A stretch of 64,000 bases of DNA, from NCBI GenBank assembly GCA_030761205.1, contig JAULJL010000039.1, forward strand, positions 3,048,001 to 3,112,000. The letters run 5' to 3'. Source of the DNA: Fremontodendron californicum. Lineage: Eukaryota; Streptophyta; Magnoliopsida; Malvales; Malvaceae. The position numbers and the translations under genes were made by a program. Positions 13,603 through 21,789 of this stretch are shown here, piece by piece; the stretch's first letter is position 1; every line of letters starts with the position of its first letter. Below the pieces are notes generated by a model. That model had not been told where the DNA came from, ran no database searches, and saw nothing but the letters and a program-made list of their open reading frames with translations.

Positions 13603-13745
13603 TGGCTGGTTATACCGCCTAATTTGTATATTAACTTTGTTTTATTTTTATTGGCTGGTTATACCGCCTAATTTAGTATATATATTATTGGCTGGTTATA
13701 CCGCCTAATTTAGTATATATATTTTTATTGGCTGGTTTTACCGCC
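13603..13745 (+). repeat. Four short direct repeats near the LTR 3' end
   Basis: TTGGCTGGTTATACCGCCTA occurs three times and once with one change (GGTTTTACCGCC), separated by AT-rich spacers of unequal length. The array is present in all four LTRs (for example 26143-26295 on the minus-strand element), so it is a stable part of the family. Confidence 0.9.
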
Positions 13746-13955
13746 TTGCATCTTATTCTTATTATTTACTTTAGTTTAAATCTGGCTTCAAAAACCCCTT
13801 TTCTTTTATTGTTCTTGAATTTAAGTTTTAAACTATTAACTTATAAACTAAAACCCAATCCCTGAGGACTCGACCCTTGCTAACTACTATACTTACAATT
13901 TATCTTTTTAGTGCAAGGTTAAATAAGATACACTCTTTTGGGTGCATCAAATTTT

Positions 13956-13973
13956 TGGCGCCGTTGCCGGGGA
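13956..13973 (+). other. Athila element 1 primer-binding site (tRNA-Asp)
   Basis: TGGCGCCGTTGCCGGGGA, 6 bp after the 5' LTR, is the primer site typical of Athila-lineage elements, complementary to the 3' end of tRNA-Asp. The minus-strand copy has the identical site at 37390-37407. Confidence 0.92.
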
Positions 13974-14062
13974 TTGCTTTCTTTAGTTTATTAGTTTATT
14001 GGTTTATTCTTATTTTCTGTTCTAATTATTTACTTTCTTATTTTTTTTTTTTTTATTAGTGA

Positions 14063-17000
14063 ATGTTCCAAGCCCCCGAAGAAGACTTACGACTTAGGAA
14101 AATTCGGGAATTTATAACTTCTCACCAACAACCAATTGAGGAGTTGATCCAAAACATCCAAGAGAAGCAAGGAGAGATGGCAGCAGCTGACAACCGAACT
14201 CTCAAGGAGCTAGCCGCTCCGGACTTGGGTCAACAACCATTATGCATTGAATATGCTAATCTTGAGGTAGCTTTTGAATTAAAATCTGGTTTGATTCATC
14301 TTCTCCCAACTTTTCATGGTTTTGCAGGAGAGGATCCAAATAAGCACCTCAAGGAATTCCATGTAGTTTGCTCAAGCATGAGACCAACAGGGGTCACGGA
14401 AGAGCAAGTTAAGTTGAGAGCCTTCCCATTCTCTCTAGCTGATTCAGCAAAGGAATGGCTCTACTATCTACCATCCGGGACCATCACTACATGGAATGAT
14501 TTGAAGAAAGCATTCTTGGAAAGGTATTTCCCAGCATCTAAGGCTGCCAACATTAGGAAAGAGATATGTGGGATTCGGCAATACAACGAAGAGTCCTTAT
14601 ATGAATATTGGGAGAGGTTCAAGAAACTTTGTGCATCATGTCCACATCATCAGATAAGTGAACAACTTCTCATCCAATACTTCTATGAAGGTCTCATGCC
14701 CATGGAGAGAAGTATGATAGATGCCGCTAGTGGGGGAGCTCTAGTTGATAAGACTCCCAGGGCTGCTAGAACATTAATCTCCAATATGGCAGCCAATTCT
14801 CAACAGTTCTCAATGAGACAAGATCCACCACCACAACCCAAGAGAGTTAATGAGGTAAGTATATCATCCCTTGAACAAAAATTTGATAAACTGACTTCTC
14901 TTGTTCAACAATTGGCTGTAGGTAAAATACAACAAATAAAGGCTTGTGGTATATGTTCAAACATAGGGCACCAAACTGATATGTGTCCAACACTTCAAGA
15001 GGATACCAATGAACATGTGAATGCCATGGGTGGATTTCAGAACCAATCAAGGAAATATGATCCCTACTCAAACACTTACAATCCAGGATGGAGGGATCAT
15101 CCAAACTTCAATTATGGAGGGAACCAATCACAAACTATTCCTCCACCATTTGACCACAGGCCACCGGGTTTTCAGCAAAGAGTGCAACAACCATACCAAA
15201 CCCGACAACAACTACCACCCACCCAAAATTCAGGTACTTCTCTTGAAGATCTTGTTAAAGCTCTTTCTACTAATACAATTCAATTTCAACAGGAAACAAA
15301 GACAAGTATTCGAAATTTGGAGACTCAAATAGGGCAATTGGCAACAACCATGAGTCAAATGCAAGCAAGGGATTCTGGGAAATTACCTTCCCAAACCATA
15401 GTGAATCCAAGAGAGAATGCCAATGCTATAAATTTAAGAAGTGGGAAACAGCTAGAGAAACCACAAAATGATAGTGCTCAAGGGGAGAACAATACCATGG
15501 CATCCTCTTCACATCCCAACGAGCCACTAAAAAAGGTAATTCCTAAACCATCCTTTCCTTCTTATATAACTCCTCCACCTTTTCCTAGCAGGTTAGCAAA
15601 GTCCAAGAAGGAGGAGCAAGAGAAGGAAATTTTGGAAACCTTCCGGAAAGTAGAGGTGAACATTCCTTTACTAGATGCTATCAAGCAAGTGCCAAGATAT
15701 GCCAAGTTCCTAAAAGAGTTGTGCACATCTAAACGGAAGTTGAAATGGAATGAAAAGGTAAGTGTAGGGGAGAATGTGTCAGCTGTTCTTCAAAAGAAAC
15801 TCCCACCTAAATGTAAGGATCCAGGTATGTTTACCATTCCTTGTAAGATAGGCAACACCAGGTTTGAGCGTGCTATGCTAGATCTAGGGGCATCTATTAA
15901 TGTCATGCCATATTCAATTTATGCTTCATTGAATCTAGGACCATTAGAGGAAACCGGTGTTATAATACAACTTGCTGACCGTTCTAACACTTATCCAAGA
16001 GGAGTTGTAGAAGACGTTCTTGTACAGGTTAATGAATTGGTTTTTCCCGCTGACTTTTATGTTATTGAGATGGAAGATGAGATGTCTTCTAATCCCACAC
16101 CTATTCTATTAGGGAGACCATTCTTGAAAACAGCAAGAACTAAAATAGATGTACATGATGGCACTTTAACTATGGAATTTGATGGTGAAATAATTCGCTT
16201 TAACATTTTTGAGGCCATGAGATATCCTAGTGATGTGCATTCTGTTTTTAATATTGATATAATTGACTCACTAGTGCAGCAAGCTTATGAGCTAGATGGT
16301 GAAGATAGTGTAGAAATAGTCCTTAGCAACCATCTCGGAATGGGGAATGCTAAACTAGCCTTGAGTGACCAGGTGGAAGGGGCACTAGAATCTTTACACT
16401 CGCTGCAACCTAAAGATGCAAGGTTTGATGTTTCATTTATTGATTTGCCTTTATCTAATGAGAAACTTCTACCTTCCATTTTGCAGGCACCAACTTTAGA
16501 GTTGAAACCACTACCGAACCACTTGAAATATTTGTTCTTAGGGGAAAAGGACACACTACCTGTCATCATTGCCAAAGAGCTCACACCTTTGCAAGAAGAG
16601 CGACTTATCCGGGTGCTTAGAGAGCATAAAACAGCAATTGGTTGGACAATTGCCGATATCAAGGGAATAAGCCCATCCATGTGCATGCACCGGATTTTGT
16701 TAGAGGAAGGGTCTAAACCAACAAGAGAAGCACAAAGGAGATTGAACCCTCCTATGATGGAGGTTGTGAAAAAGGAGATACTGAAGCTCCTAGATGTTGG
16801 AGTGATCTATCCTATATCGGATAGCAAATGGGTGAGCCCAGTCCAAGTGGTTCCAAAGAAATCAGGTGTAACGGTGGTAACAAATAATGAGAATGAACTT
16901 GTTCCTACTAGGATTCAAACAGGATGGCGAGTTTGTATTGATTATCGTAAACTTAATTCCACAACTCGCAAAGACCACTTTCCTTTACCTTTTATTGATC

Positions 17001-19396
17001 AAATGCTTGAAAGGTTAGCTGGCCATTCTCATTATTGTTTTCTTGATGGTTTTTCAGGTTATAATCAGATAGCCATTGCTCCGGAGGACCAAGAGAAAAC
17101 AACATTCACATGTCCATTTGGTACTTTTGCATACCGGCGTATGCCATTTGGTCTTTGTAATGCACCAGCTACATTCCAAAGGTGTATGGTTAGCATATTT
17201 TCAGATTATGTAGAGAACATCATAGAAGTGTTTATGGATGATTTTAGTGTCTATGGTGATTCTTTTGATAGATGTCTAGAGAACCTTACACTTGTACTTG
17301 AAAGATGCATGGAAACTAACCTTGTTTTGAATTGGGAAAAATGTCACTTTATGGTAGAACAAGGAATAGTTTTGGGTCATGTTATTTCTTCTAGAGGGAT
17401 GGAGGTTGATAAATCTAAAATAGATATTATGCATTCTTTACCACCTCCCACAAATGTGAGAGAGGTTCGTTCTTTTCTTGGACATGCAGGTTTCTATAGG
17501 AGATTTATCAAAGACTTCTCAAAGATCACATTACCTCTTTGCAAGCTACTACAAAAAGATGTGGTTTTCCACTTTGATGATAAATGCAAAGAGGCGTTTG
17601 AAACATTGAAGGGACTCTTGACATCAGCTCCTATCATGCAACCACCAGATTGGAATATACCTTTTGAAATCATGTGTGATGCTAGTGACTATGCCATTGG
17701 AGCTGTTTTGGGCCAACGGGTTGGCAAAGCCTCACATGCCATTTATTATGCCTCACGAACTCTTAATGATGCTCAATTGAACTATTCCACTACTGAAAAA
17801 GAACTTTTGGCTGTTGTATTTGCTTTAGAAAAATTTCGATCTTATTTAATTGGTACTAAAGTAATTGTATTTTCTGACCATGCAGCCCTTAGGTACTTAC
17901 TCACTAAGAAGGAGGCCAAACCAAGGTTGATCAGATGGATACTTCTCTTACAAGAGTTTGATTTGGAGATAAAAGATAAGAGAGGTAGTGACAACTTGGT
18001 TGCGGACCATCTTAGCCGTTTAGTTCATGAAGATGATGCACTACCCTTGAATGAGAACTTTCCGGATGAGCAACTTCTTTTTATAAGAACAACAACTCCT
18101 TGGTATGCTGATATTGTTAATTACTTAGTTACCAAGAAGTTGCCACAAGAGTTGACACAAGCTCAAAGAAATAAGATCAAGAGTGATGCCAAATACTACA
18201 TATGGGATGATCCTTACCTTTGGAAGCATTGCTCCGATCAGATTATAAGAAGGTGTGTACTCAAAACTGAATTTCAATCTATTCTCACCTTTTGTCACTC
18301 TTATGCATGTGGAGGACACTTTGGATCCAAAAGAACAGCCATGAAAGTTCTTGATTCTGGATTTTATTGGCCTACCATATTCAAAGATGCATACCTCTTT
18401 TGCAAGTCATGTGATCGTTGCCAAAGAACTGGTAACTTAGGTGCTAGAAATCAAATGCCTCAAACTCCAATACTTATTGTTGAAATTTTTGATGTATGGG
18501 GCATGGATTTCATGGGACCTTTTCCTTCTTCTTTTGGTAATCTTTATATTTTACTTGCCGTTGATTATGTTTCAAAGTGGGTGGAAGCAAAATCCACTAG
18601 GACTAATGACTCTAAAGTTGTTTCAGATTTTGTCAAGACTAACATCTTTGCTAGGTTTGGAACGCCAAAGGCCATAATCAGCGATAGAGGTACTCACTTT
18701 TGCAATAGGACTATGGAAGCACTTTTGAGGAAGTATAACATCACACACAAGGTCTCCACCTCATATCATCCTCAAACTAGTGGGCAAGCTGAAGTGTCAA
18801 ACCGAGAAGTTAAGTCCATCCTTGAAAAGACAGTTAATCCAAATAGGAAGGATTGGAGTTCACGACTTGATGATGCACTTTGGGCTTATAGGACAGCATA
18901 TAAGACACCCATTGGTATGTCTCCTTATCGACTTGTTTATGGTAAGCCTTGTCATCTTCCGGTTGAATTGGAACATAAATCATATTGGGCTATCAAACAA
19001 TGCAACATGGAGATGGATGAGACAGGAAAGAAAAGAAAACTTGACCTACAAGAATTAGAGGAGATAAGGAATGATGCCTATCAGAATTCTAGGATTTACA
19101 AGGAAAAGACTAAGGCATTCCATGACAAGATGATATCAAGAAAGGAATTTGTTGTTGGACAAAAAGTTCTTCTCTTCCATTCACGCCTTAAGTTATATCC
19201 AGGTAAGTTACGTTCTCGTTGGGTTGGACCTTTTGTTATTACTAATGTATTTACTCATGGTGCAGTTGAAATCCAAAGCCCAAAAACAGATAAGGCATTC
19301 AAAGTGAATGGTCATAGATTGAAGCCTTACTATGAGAACTTTCCAATACAAGATGTGGAGGAGTTTCCACTTTTTGAGCCAAAGTATGTTGAATAA
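14063..19396 (+). CDS. Athila-type gag-pol polyprotein, intact (element 1)
   Basis: Single open frame of 1777 aa that supplies capsid and enzymes for retrotransposition. The retrotransposon gag domain is at about 75-220 (FHGFAGEDPNKHLKEF, AKEWLYYLP). The zinc knuckle is C295-x2-C-x4-H-x4-C308. The aspartic protease has an MLDLGAS centre (D607), with Leu in place of the usual Ser or Thr, as is common in this lineage. RT has WRVCIDYRKLN and the catalytic FMDDF (D1059, D1060). RNase H begins near D1206 and ends at ADHLSRL. The integrase HHCC zinc region starts near H1412, and its catalytic triad is D1482-x58-D1541-x35-E1577. No additional archaeal-type RNase H was seen. It differs from the minus-strand copy at about 13 residues. 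The ATG at 14063 follows a short leader after the primer site. No stop or frameshift separates gag and pol. Confidence 0.97.
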   Translation: MFQAPEEDLRLRKIREFITSHQQPIEELIQNIQEKQGEMAAADNRTLKELAAPDLGQQPLCIEYANLEVAFELKSGLIHLLPTFHGFAGEDPNKHLKEFHVVCSSMRPTGVTEEQVKLRAFPFSLADSAKEWLYYLPSGTITTWNDLKKAFLERYFPASKAANIRKEICGIRQYNEESLYEYWERFKKLCASCPHHQISEQLLIQYFYEGLMPMERSMIDAASGGALVDKTPRAARTLISNMAANSQQFSMRQDPPPQPKRVNEVSISSLEQKFDKLTSLVQQLAVGKIQQIKACGICSNIGHQTDMCPTLQEDTNEHVNAMGGFQNQSRKYDPYSNTYNPGWRDHPNFNYGGNQSQTIPPPFDHRPPGFQQRVQQPYQTRQQLPPTQNSGTSLEDLVKALSTNTIQFQQETKTSIRNLETQIGQLATTMSQMQARDSGKLPSQTIVNPRENANAINLRSGKQLEKPQNDSAQGENNTMASSSHPNEPLKKVIPKPSFPSYITPPPFPSRLAKSKKEEQEKEILETFRKVEVNIPLLDAIKQVPRYAKFLKELCTSKRKLKWNEKVSVGENVSAVLQKKLPPKCKDPGMFTIPCKIGNTRFERAMLDLGASINVMPYSIYASLNLGPLEETGVIIQLADRSNTYPRGVVEDVLVQVNELVFPADFYVIEMEDEMSSNPTPILLGRPFLKTARTKIDVHDGTLTMEFDGEIIRFNIFEAMRYPSDVHSVFNIDIIDSLVQQAYELDGEDSVEIVLSNHLGMGNAKLALSDQVEGALESLHSLQPKDARFDVSFIDLPLSNEKLLPSILQAPTLELKPLPNHLKYLFLGEKDTLPVIIAKELTPLQEERLIRVLREHKTAIGWTIADIKGISPSMCMHRILLEEGSKPTREAQRRLNPPMMEVVKKEILKLLDVGVIYPISDSKWVSPVQVVPKKSGVTVVTNNENELVPTRIQTGWRVCIDYRKLNSTTRKDHFPLPFIDQMLERLAGHSHYCFLDGFSGYNQIAIAPEDQEKTTFTCPFGTFAYRRMPFGLCNAPATFQRCMVSIFSDYVENIIEVFMDDFSVYGDSFDRCLENLTLVLERCMETNLVLNWEKCHFMVEQGIVLGHVISSRGMEVDKSKIDIMHSLPPPTNVREVRSFLGHAGFYRRFIKDFSKITLPLCKLLQKDVVFHFDDKCKEAFETLKGLLTSAPIMQPPDWNIPFEIMCDASDYAIGAVLGQRVGKASHAIYYASRTLNDAQLNYSTTEKELLAVVFALEKFRSYLIGTKVIVFSDHAALRYLLTKKEAKPRLIRWILLLQEFDLEIKDKRGSDNLVADHLSRLVHEDDALPLNENFPDEQLLFIRTTTPWYADIVNYLVTKKLPQELTQAQRNKIKSDAKYYIWDDPYLWKHCSDQIIRRCVLKTEFQSILTFCHSYACGGHFGSKRTAMKVLDSGFYWPTIFKDAYLFCKSCDRCQRTGNLGARNQMPQTPILIVEIFDVWGMDFMGPFPSSFGNLYILLAVDYVSKWVEAKSTRTNDSKVVSDFVKTNIFARFGTPKAIISDRGTHFCNRTMEALLRKYNITHKVSTSYHPQTSGQAEVSNREVKSILEKTVNPNRKDWSSRLDDALWAYRTAYKTPIGMSPYRLVYGKPCHLPVELEHKSYWAIKQCNMEMDETGKKRKLDLQELEEIRNDAYQNSRIYKEKTKAFHDKMISRKEFVVGQKVLLFHSRLKLYPGKLRSRWVGPFVITNVFTHGAVEIQSPKTDKAFKVNGHRLKPYYENFPIQDVEEFPLFEPKYVE

Positions 19397-19550
19397 TAAT
19401 GGCATGGGTCTAAGTTAGGCTGAGGACAATAAACCAAGCGCTTCTTGGGAGGCAACCCAAAAGGATGGAGAGCATCTATTATATCAGATTTGCATATTCC
19501 TTACTCTCCATCATTCAATCTTTTATTGTTTTTCTTTTCTTTTGTTTAAT

Positions 19551-19649
19551 AGTTCTTTTCTCTTACATATAATTCTTGCATTGGGGGATAATAGCATTAC
19601 ATTGAGGACAATGTAAAAATTATGTGTGGGGGGAAGAATTTAGGATTTT
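19551..19649 (+). repeat. Direct repeat flanking the cassette, left copy
   Basis: Block of about 98 bp running from AGTTCTTTTCTCTTACA through ACATTGAGGACAATGT and a GTGTGGGGGG tract to TTAGGATTT. It recurs at 21899-21996. The two copies bracket the Cys-rich and LOG ORFs. In the minus-strand element 152 bp that include most of this left copy are missing. Confidence 0.85.
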
Positions 19650-19821
19650 ATTTAGAGTGTTTTGTTTTTGAGTCTTTTTTATGTTGTTTTTCTTTTTGAT
19701 CCTTGTTTTGAAAATAACTAGATGTAAATATAATTTTTTTTTAACCCCGGTTAAATGGCGGATAACGGTACTCCGTGATTATTTAAATCGGTTCCATCAG
19801 CTACCCACAAAACTGATATTG

Positions 19822-19877
19822 TATATAAATTTCTCTTCCAATTTCTCTTTCAATTTTTTTTTCATTCTTTTTTTCAG
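19822..19877 (+). promoter_or_regulatory. TATA-like box and splice-acceptor-like site before the Cys-rich ORF
   Basis: TATATAAAT at 19822-19830 is 57 bp upstream of the ATG at 19879. A long pyrimidine tract ends in TTTTTTTCAG at 19877, one base before the ATG. Both are conserved in the minus-strand copy (31628-31687). Either an internal promoter or a spliced subgenomic mRNA could express the ORF. The sequence alone does not decide. Confidence 0.5.
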
Positions 19878-19878
19878 G

Positions 19879-20415
19879 ATGGATGATATTCTCACAAGAT
19901 TGCAGAAACGATTTCCTCCTTTTCCTCGAAATATTTTACTGAAGCTTTACCAAGTTCGACTTGAAAGATTAAGAATGCTTATGCACAAAGGGATTCCTGA
20001 CGACATACGTTGGATAATTGAAGCCAAGGTACGTGAAGATGAATATCTTCCTGTTTTGCATTTACCAGGTACAGGTAGAAGCACTTTTGCAAAGAAGCGA
20101 CGAGCAAAGCGCATGAGTTCAAATTGCCACAAATGTGCACGATGGACGTGTAACGGTAAATGTCGTTCTATTGGGATTCCGTCCTCTAATCGAGATGATA
20201 AAATTGAATTCATTAAGGATGGACTGAGTAAGGAGAATTTGGGTAATATCCAACTTTCTCTTGAGACGCATCCTAGTGGAGACGTACAAAGAGAAATTCT
20301 TGATTTATGGCCGCAATTCCAAAGGGAATGGCAACATCTTGGGAATCTGATGTTAAAAGACCCTGTTTGCCAGCTTGTAAGAAAACTGGATGGGAAGCAT
20401 ATCCTCGACTCATAG
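19879..20415 (+). CDS. 178 aa basic Cys4 protein, virus CRP-like (element 1)
   Basis: Not a known retrotransposon domain. Residues 1-60 look helical and charged. Residues 64-80 read GTGRSTFAKKRRAKRMS, a basic Arg/Lys tract, followed by C83-x2-C86-x4-C91-x3-C95 and then GIPSS and FIKDGLS. The order GRS-x-x-A-basic tract, compact Cys cluster, GI..., F-I-x-x-G is the layout of the cysteine-rich nucleic-acid-binding proteins of carla/allexivirus-type plant RNA viruses, some of which are reported to suppress silencing or regulate host genes. The similarity is at motif level only. The Cys spacing is tighter and the protein is longer than typical. The start at 19879 is chosen because the longer upstream frame is absent from the minus-strand copy. 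That copy differs at one residue (I47 to L). It sits 482 bp after pol and 366 bp before LOG on the same strand. Function is inferred, not shown. Confidence 0.75.
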   Translation: MDDILTRLQKRFPPFPRNILLKLYQVRLERLRMLMHKGIPDDIRWIIEAKVREDEYLPVLHLPGTGRSTFAKKRRAKRMSSNCHKCARWTCNGKCRSIGIPSSNRDDKIEFIKDGLSKENLGNIQLSLETHPSGDVQREILDLWPQFQREWQHLGNLMLKDPVCQLVRKLDGKHILDS

Positions 20416-20729
20416 AAGGCGTTTAAGCCGTTTCTGGACGTAAAACCAGAGGAAGATGTGAGCCACAATCACAACTACAATAAATGACTTCTCAGCTTTT
20501 GGTTTGATTTGCAATAACTTTATTTTGGTTTAATTTACGTGTTGTTCGATTTGTGTAACTATTCTCGTTTTTTTTTTTATTTGTCTTTTACGGTTGATTT
20601 TTTTTTCTCTTTTTGATTTTCTTCCTGAAATCACGCAAAAATCTTTTGTTAGGTTAACATTTTCTTCTGACAGGTCAGATACACTTTCGGCGACATTATT
20701 ACTCTTGTCTGATTCACTACTCAGTCCTC

Positions 20730-20762
20730 TATATATTACACCATGTACTCATTCTCTTTCAG
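20730..20762 (+). promoter_or_regulatory. TATA-like box and splice-acceptor-like site before the LOG ORF
   Basis: TATATATTA at 20730-20738 lies 52 bp before the LOG ATG. CATTCTCTTTCAG ends at 20762, 19 bp before it. Either a start site just downstream of the TATA box or splicing at this AG would skip the upstream ATG at 20743. The arrangement is conserved in the minus-strand copy (30742-30774). Confidence 0.5.
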
Positions 20763-20781
20763 GCACTCGAAAAAAAAAAAA

Positions 20782-21429
20782 ATGGAAAGTACTTCATCCC
20801 AACGCATTAAAAAAATTTGTGTCTTTGGAGGTGCTTATCCAGGGAAAAATAACATATTCGCTGATGAAGCCATAAGAGTTGGAGTAATACTTGCCCAACA
20901 AAAGATCCACTTGATTTATGGAGGCGGTAGTACGGGTTTAATGAGAGCAGTCGCTACAGCAGCACACGCCGGAGGAAGTCCAGTTCTAGGAATCGTGCCA
21001 AAACTATTCACAAGTTTTTGTGGACCTACCGTGGGTAAGGAAATACAAGTCTGGAGTGTCCCTGAACGGATAACAATCATGTACCATTCTGCCGATGCAT
21101 TCATTGCTTTACCAGGAGGTCTGGGTACATTGGAAGAAATAGCTTGCGTGGCTTCTTGGTCATCTTTGGTCACAAATAAGAAACCCATTGGTTTGCTTAA
21201 TATTAATGGTTATTTTAGTAATTTGCTTTTATATTTAGATAATGCTGTGGATAATGGATTCATGTTTTCAGAGGCAAGGAGAACCATAATTTCTGCTACA
21301 ACCATTGAAGATTTACTTAAAAAGCTCCAAGCTTATGAGTGTTTATCTGCTACGGTTGTTTCGCAAACGCTCGGAAAAAGAAAAAGAGATATGGACGAGC
21401 AAGGAGTGGATTGCACTTTGTCTTTGTGA
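20782..21429 (+). CDS. LOG: LOG-type cytokinin riboside 5'-monophosphate phosphoribohydrolase, retrotransposon-borne (element 1)
   Basis: LOG enzymes split cytokinin ribotides into active free-base cytokinin and ribose 5-phosphate in one step. This 215 aa ORF has the family landmarks: a Rossmann start (ICVFGGAYPGK, 12-22), YGGGSTGLM (46-54), a conserved Arg (R96) and the signature PGGLGTLEE (111-119), then KPIGLLNINGYF. Length is normal for LOG plus a C-terminal tail with a basic GKRKR (198-202) that could be a nuclear signal. It lacks introns, unlike ordinary plant LOG genes. Residue 55 is Arg here, where the minus-strand copy has the usual Gly of the GLMG motif, so this copy may be weakened. 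The start at 20782 is chosen because the upstream ATG (20743) is out of frame in the other copy owing to a one-base change in the A-run. It lies 366 bp after the Cys-rich ORF. Confidence 0.9.
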   Translation: MESTSSQRIKKICVFGGAYPGKNNIFADEAIRVGVILAQQKIHLIYGGGSTGLMRAVATAAHAGGSPVLGIVPKLFTSFCGPTVGKEIQVWSVPERITIMYHSADAFIALPGGLGTLEEIACVASWSSLVTNKKPIGLLNINGYFSNLLLYLDNAVDNGFMFSEARRTIISATTIEDLLKKLQAYECLSATVVSQTLGKRKRDMDEQGVDCTLSL

Positions 21430-21603
21430 CATTATCTAACATTTTGCTTGTTGTGTCTCAGTTATAATAAGTGGTTAGCAACCTCTGCAGGTAATATCTC
21501 CTAAATTCTACCTTTAAAATTTGACATTGGGGACAATGTCATATTTTAGTAGGGGGTAAGGGACATATTTTGCTAATTTAATAAAAAAAAAAAAATTTTT
21601 TTA

Positions 21604-21789
21604 AGAAGTATTCATTCTGAACAAGGTCTGAGTAAGGGAGACTTGAGACATACCTTGTCAGTTTGATTTCTTCTTTTCAAAAAAAAAAAAAAAAAAAAAG
21701 AGTTTGTTGTGTTTTAAGCAATTTAGAAGTATTCATTCTGAACAAGGTCTGAGTAAGGGAGACTTGAGACATACCTTGTCAGTTTGATT
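21604..21789 (+). repeat. Two 65 bp direct repeats downstream of LOG
   Basis: A 65 bp block from AGAAGTATTCATTCTGAAC to CTTGTCAGTTTGATT occurs at 21604-21668 and 21725-21789 (period 121 bp). The second element has the same pair at 29725-29789 and 29840-29904. Confidence 0.92.

Larger units (their letters stand above)
12113..13949 (+). repeat. Athila element 1, 5' LTR (1837 bp)
   Basis: Begins TGATAACTCG and ends GGGTGCATCA, giving TGAT...ATCA termini. It contains one copy of a 181 bp unit (12435-12615) where the other three LTRs have two, which explains its shorter length. Near the 3' end are four copies of a GGCTGGTTATACCGCC motif (about 13603-13745). Confidence 0.95.

Noticed and set aside
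16285..16686. 133 aa antisense ORF within gag-pol (also 34682-35083)
   Set aside because: Shadow frame of the intact gag-pol reading. No independent coding features.
19681..19878. Extended N-terminus of the Cys-rich ORF in element 1
   Set aside because: Hydrophobic, low-complexity leader that is deleted in element 2. The ATG at 19879 is common to both.
19947..20468. 173 aa ORF antisense to the Cys-rich ORF (also 31037-31558)
   Set aside because: Opposite strand of the Cys4 protein. Its composition is that of a mirror frame, and the sense frame has the recognisable motif and start signals.
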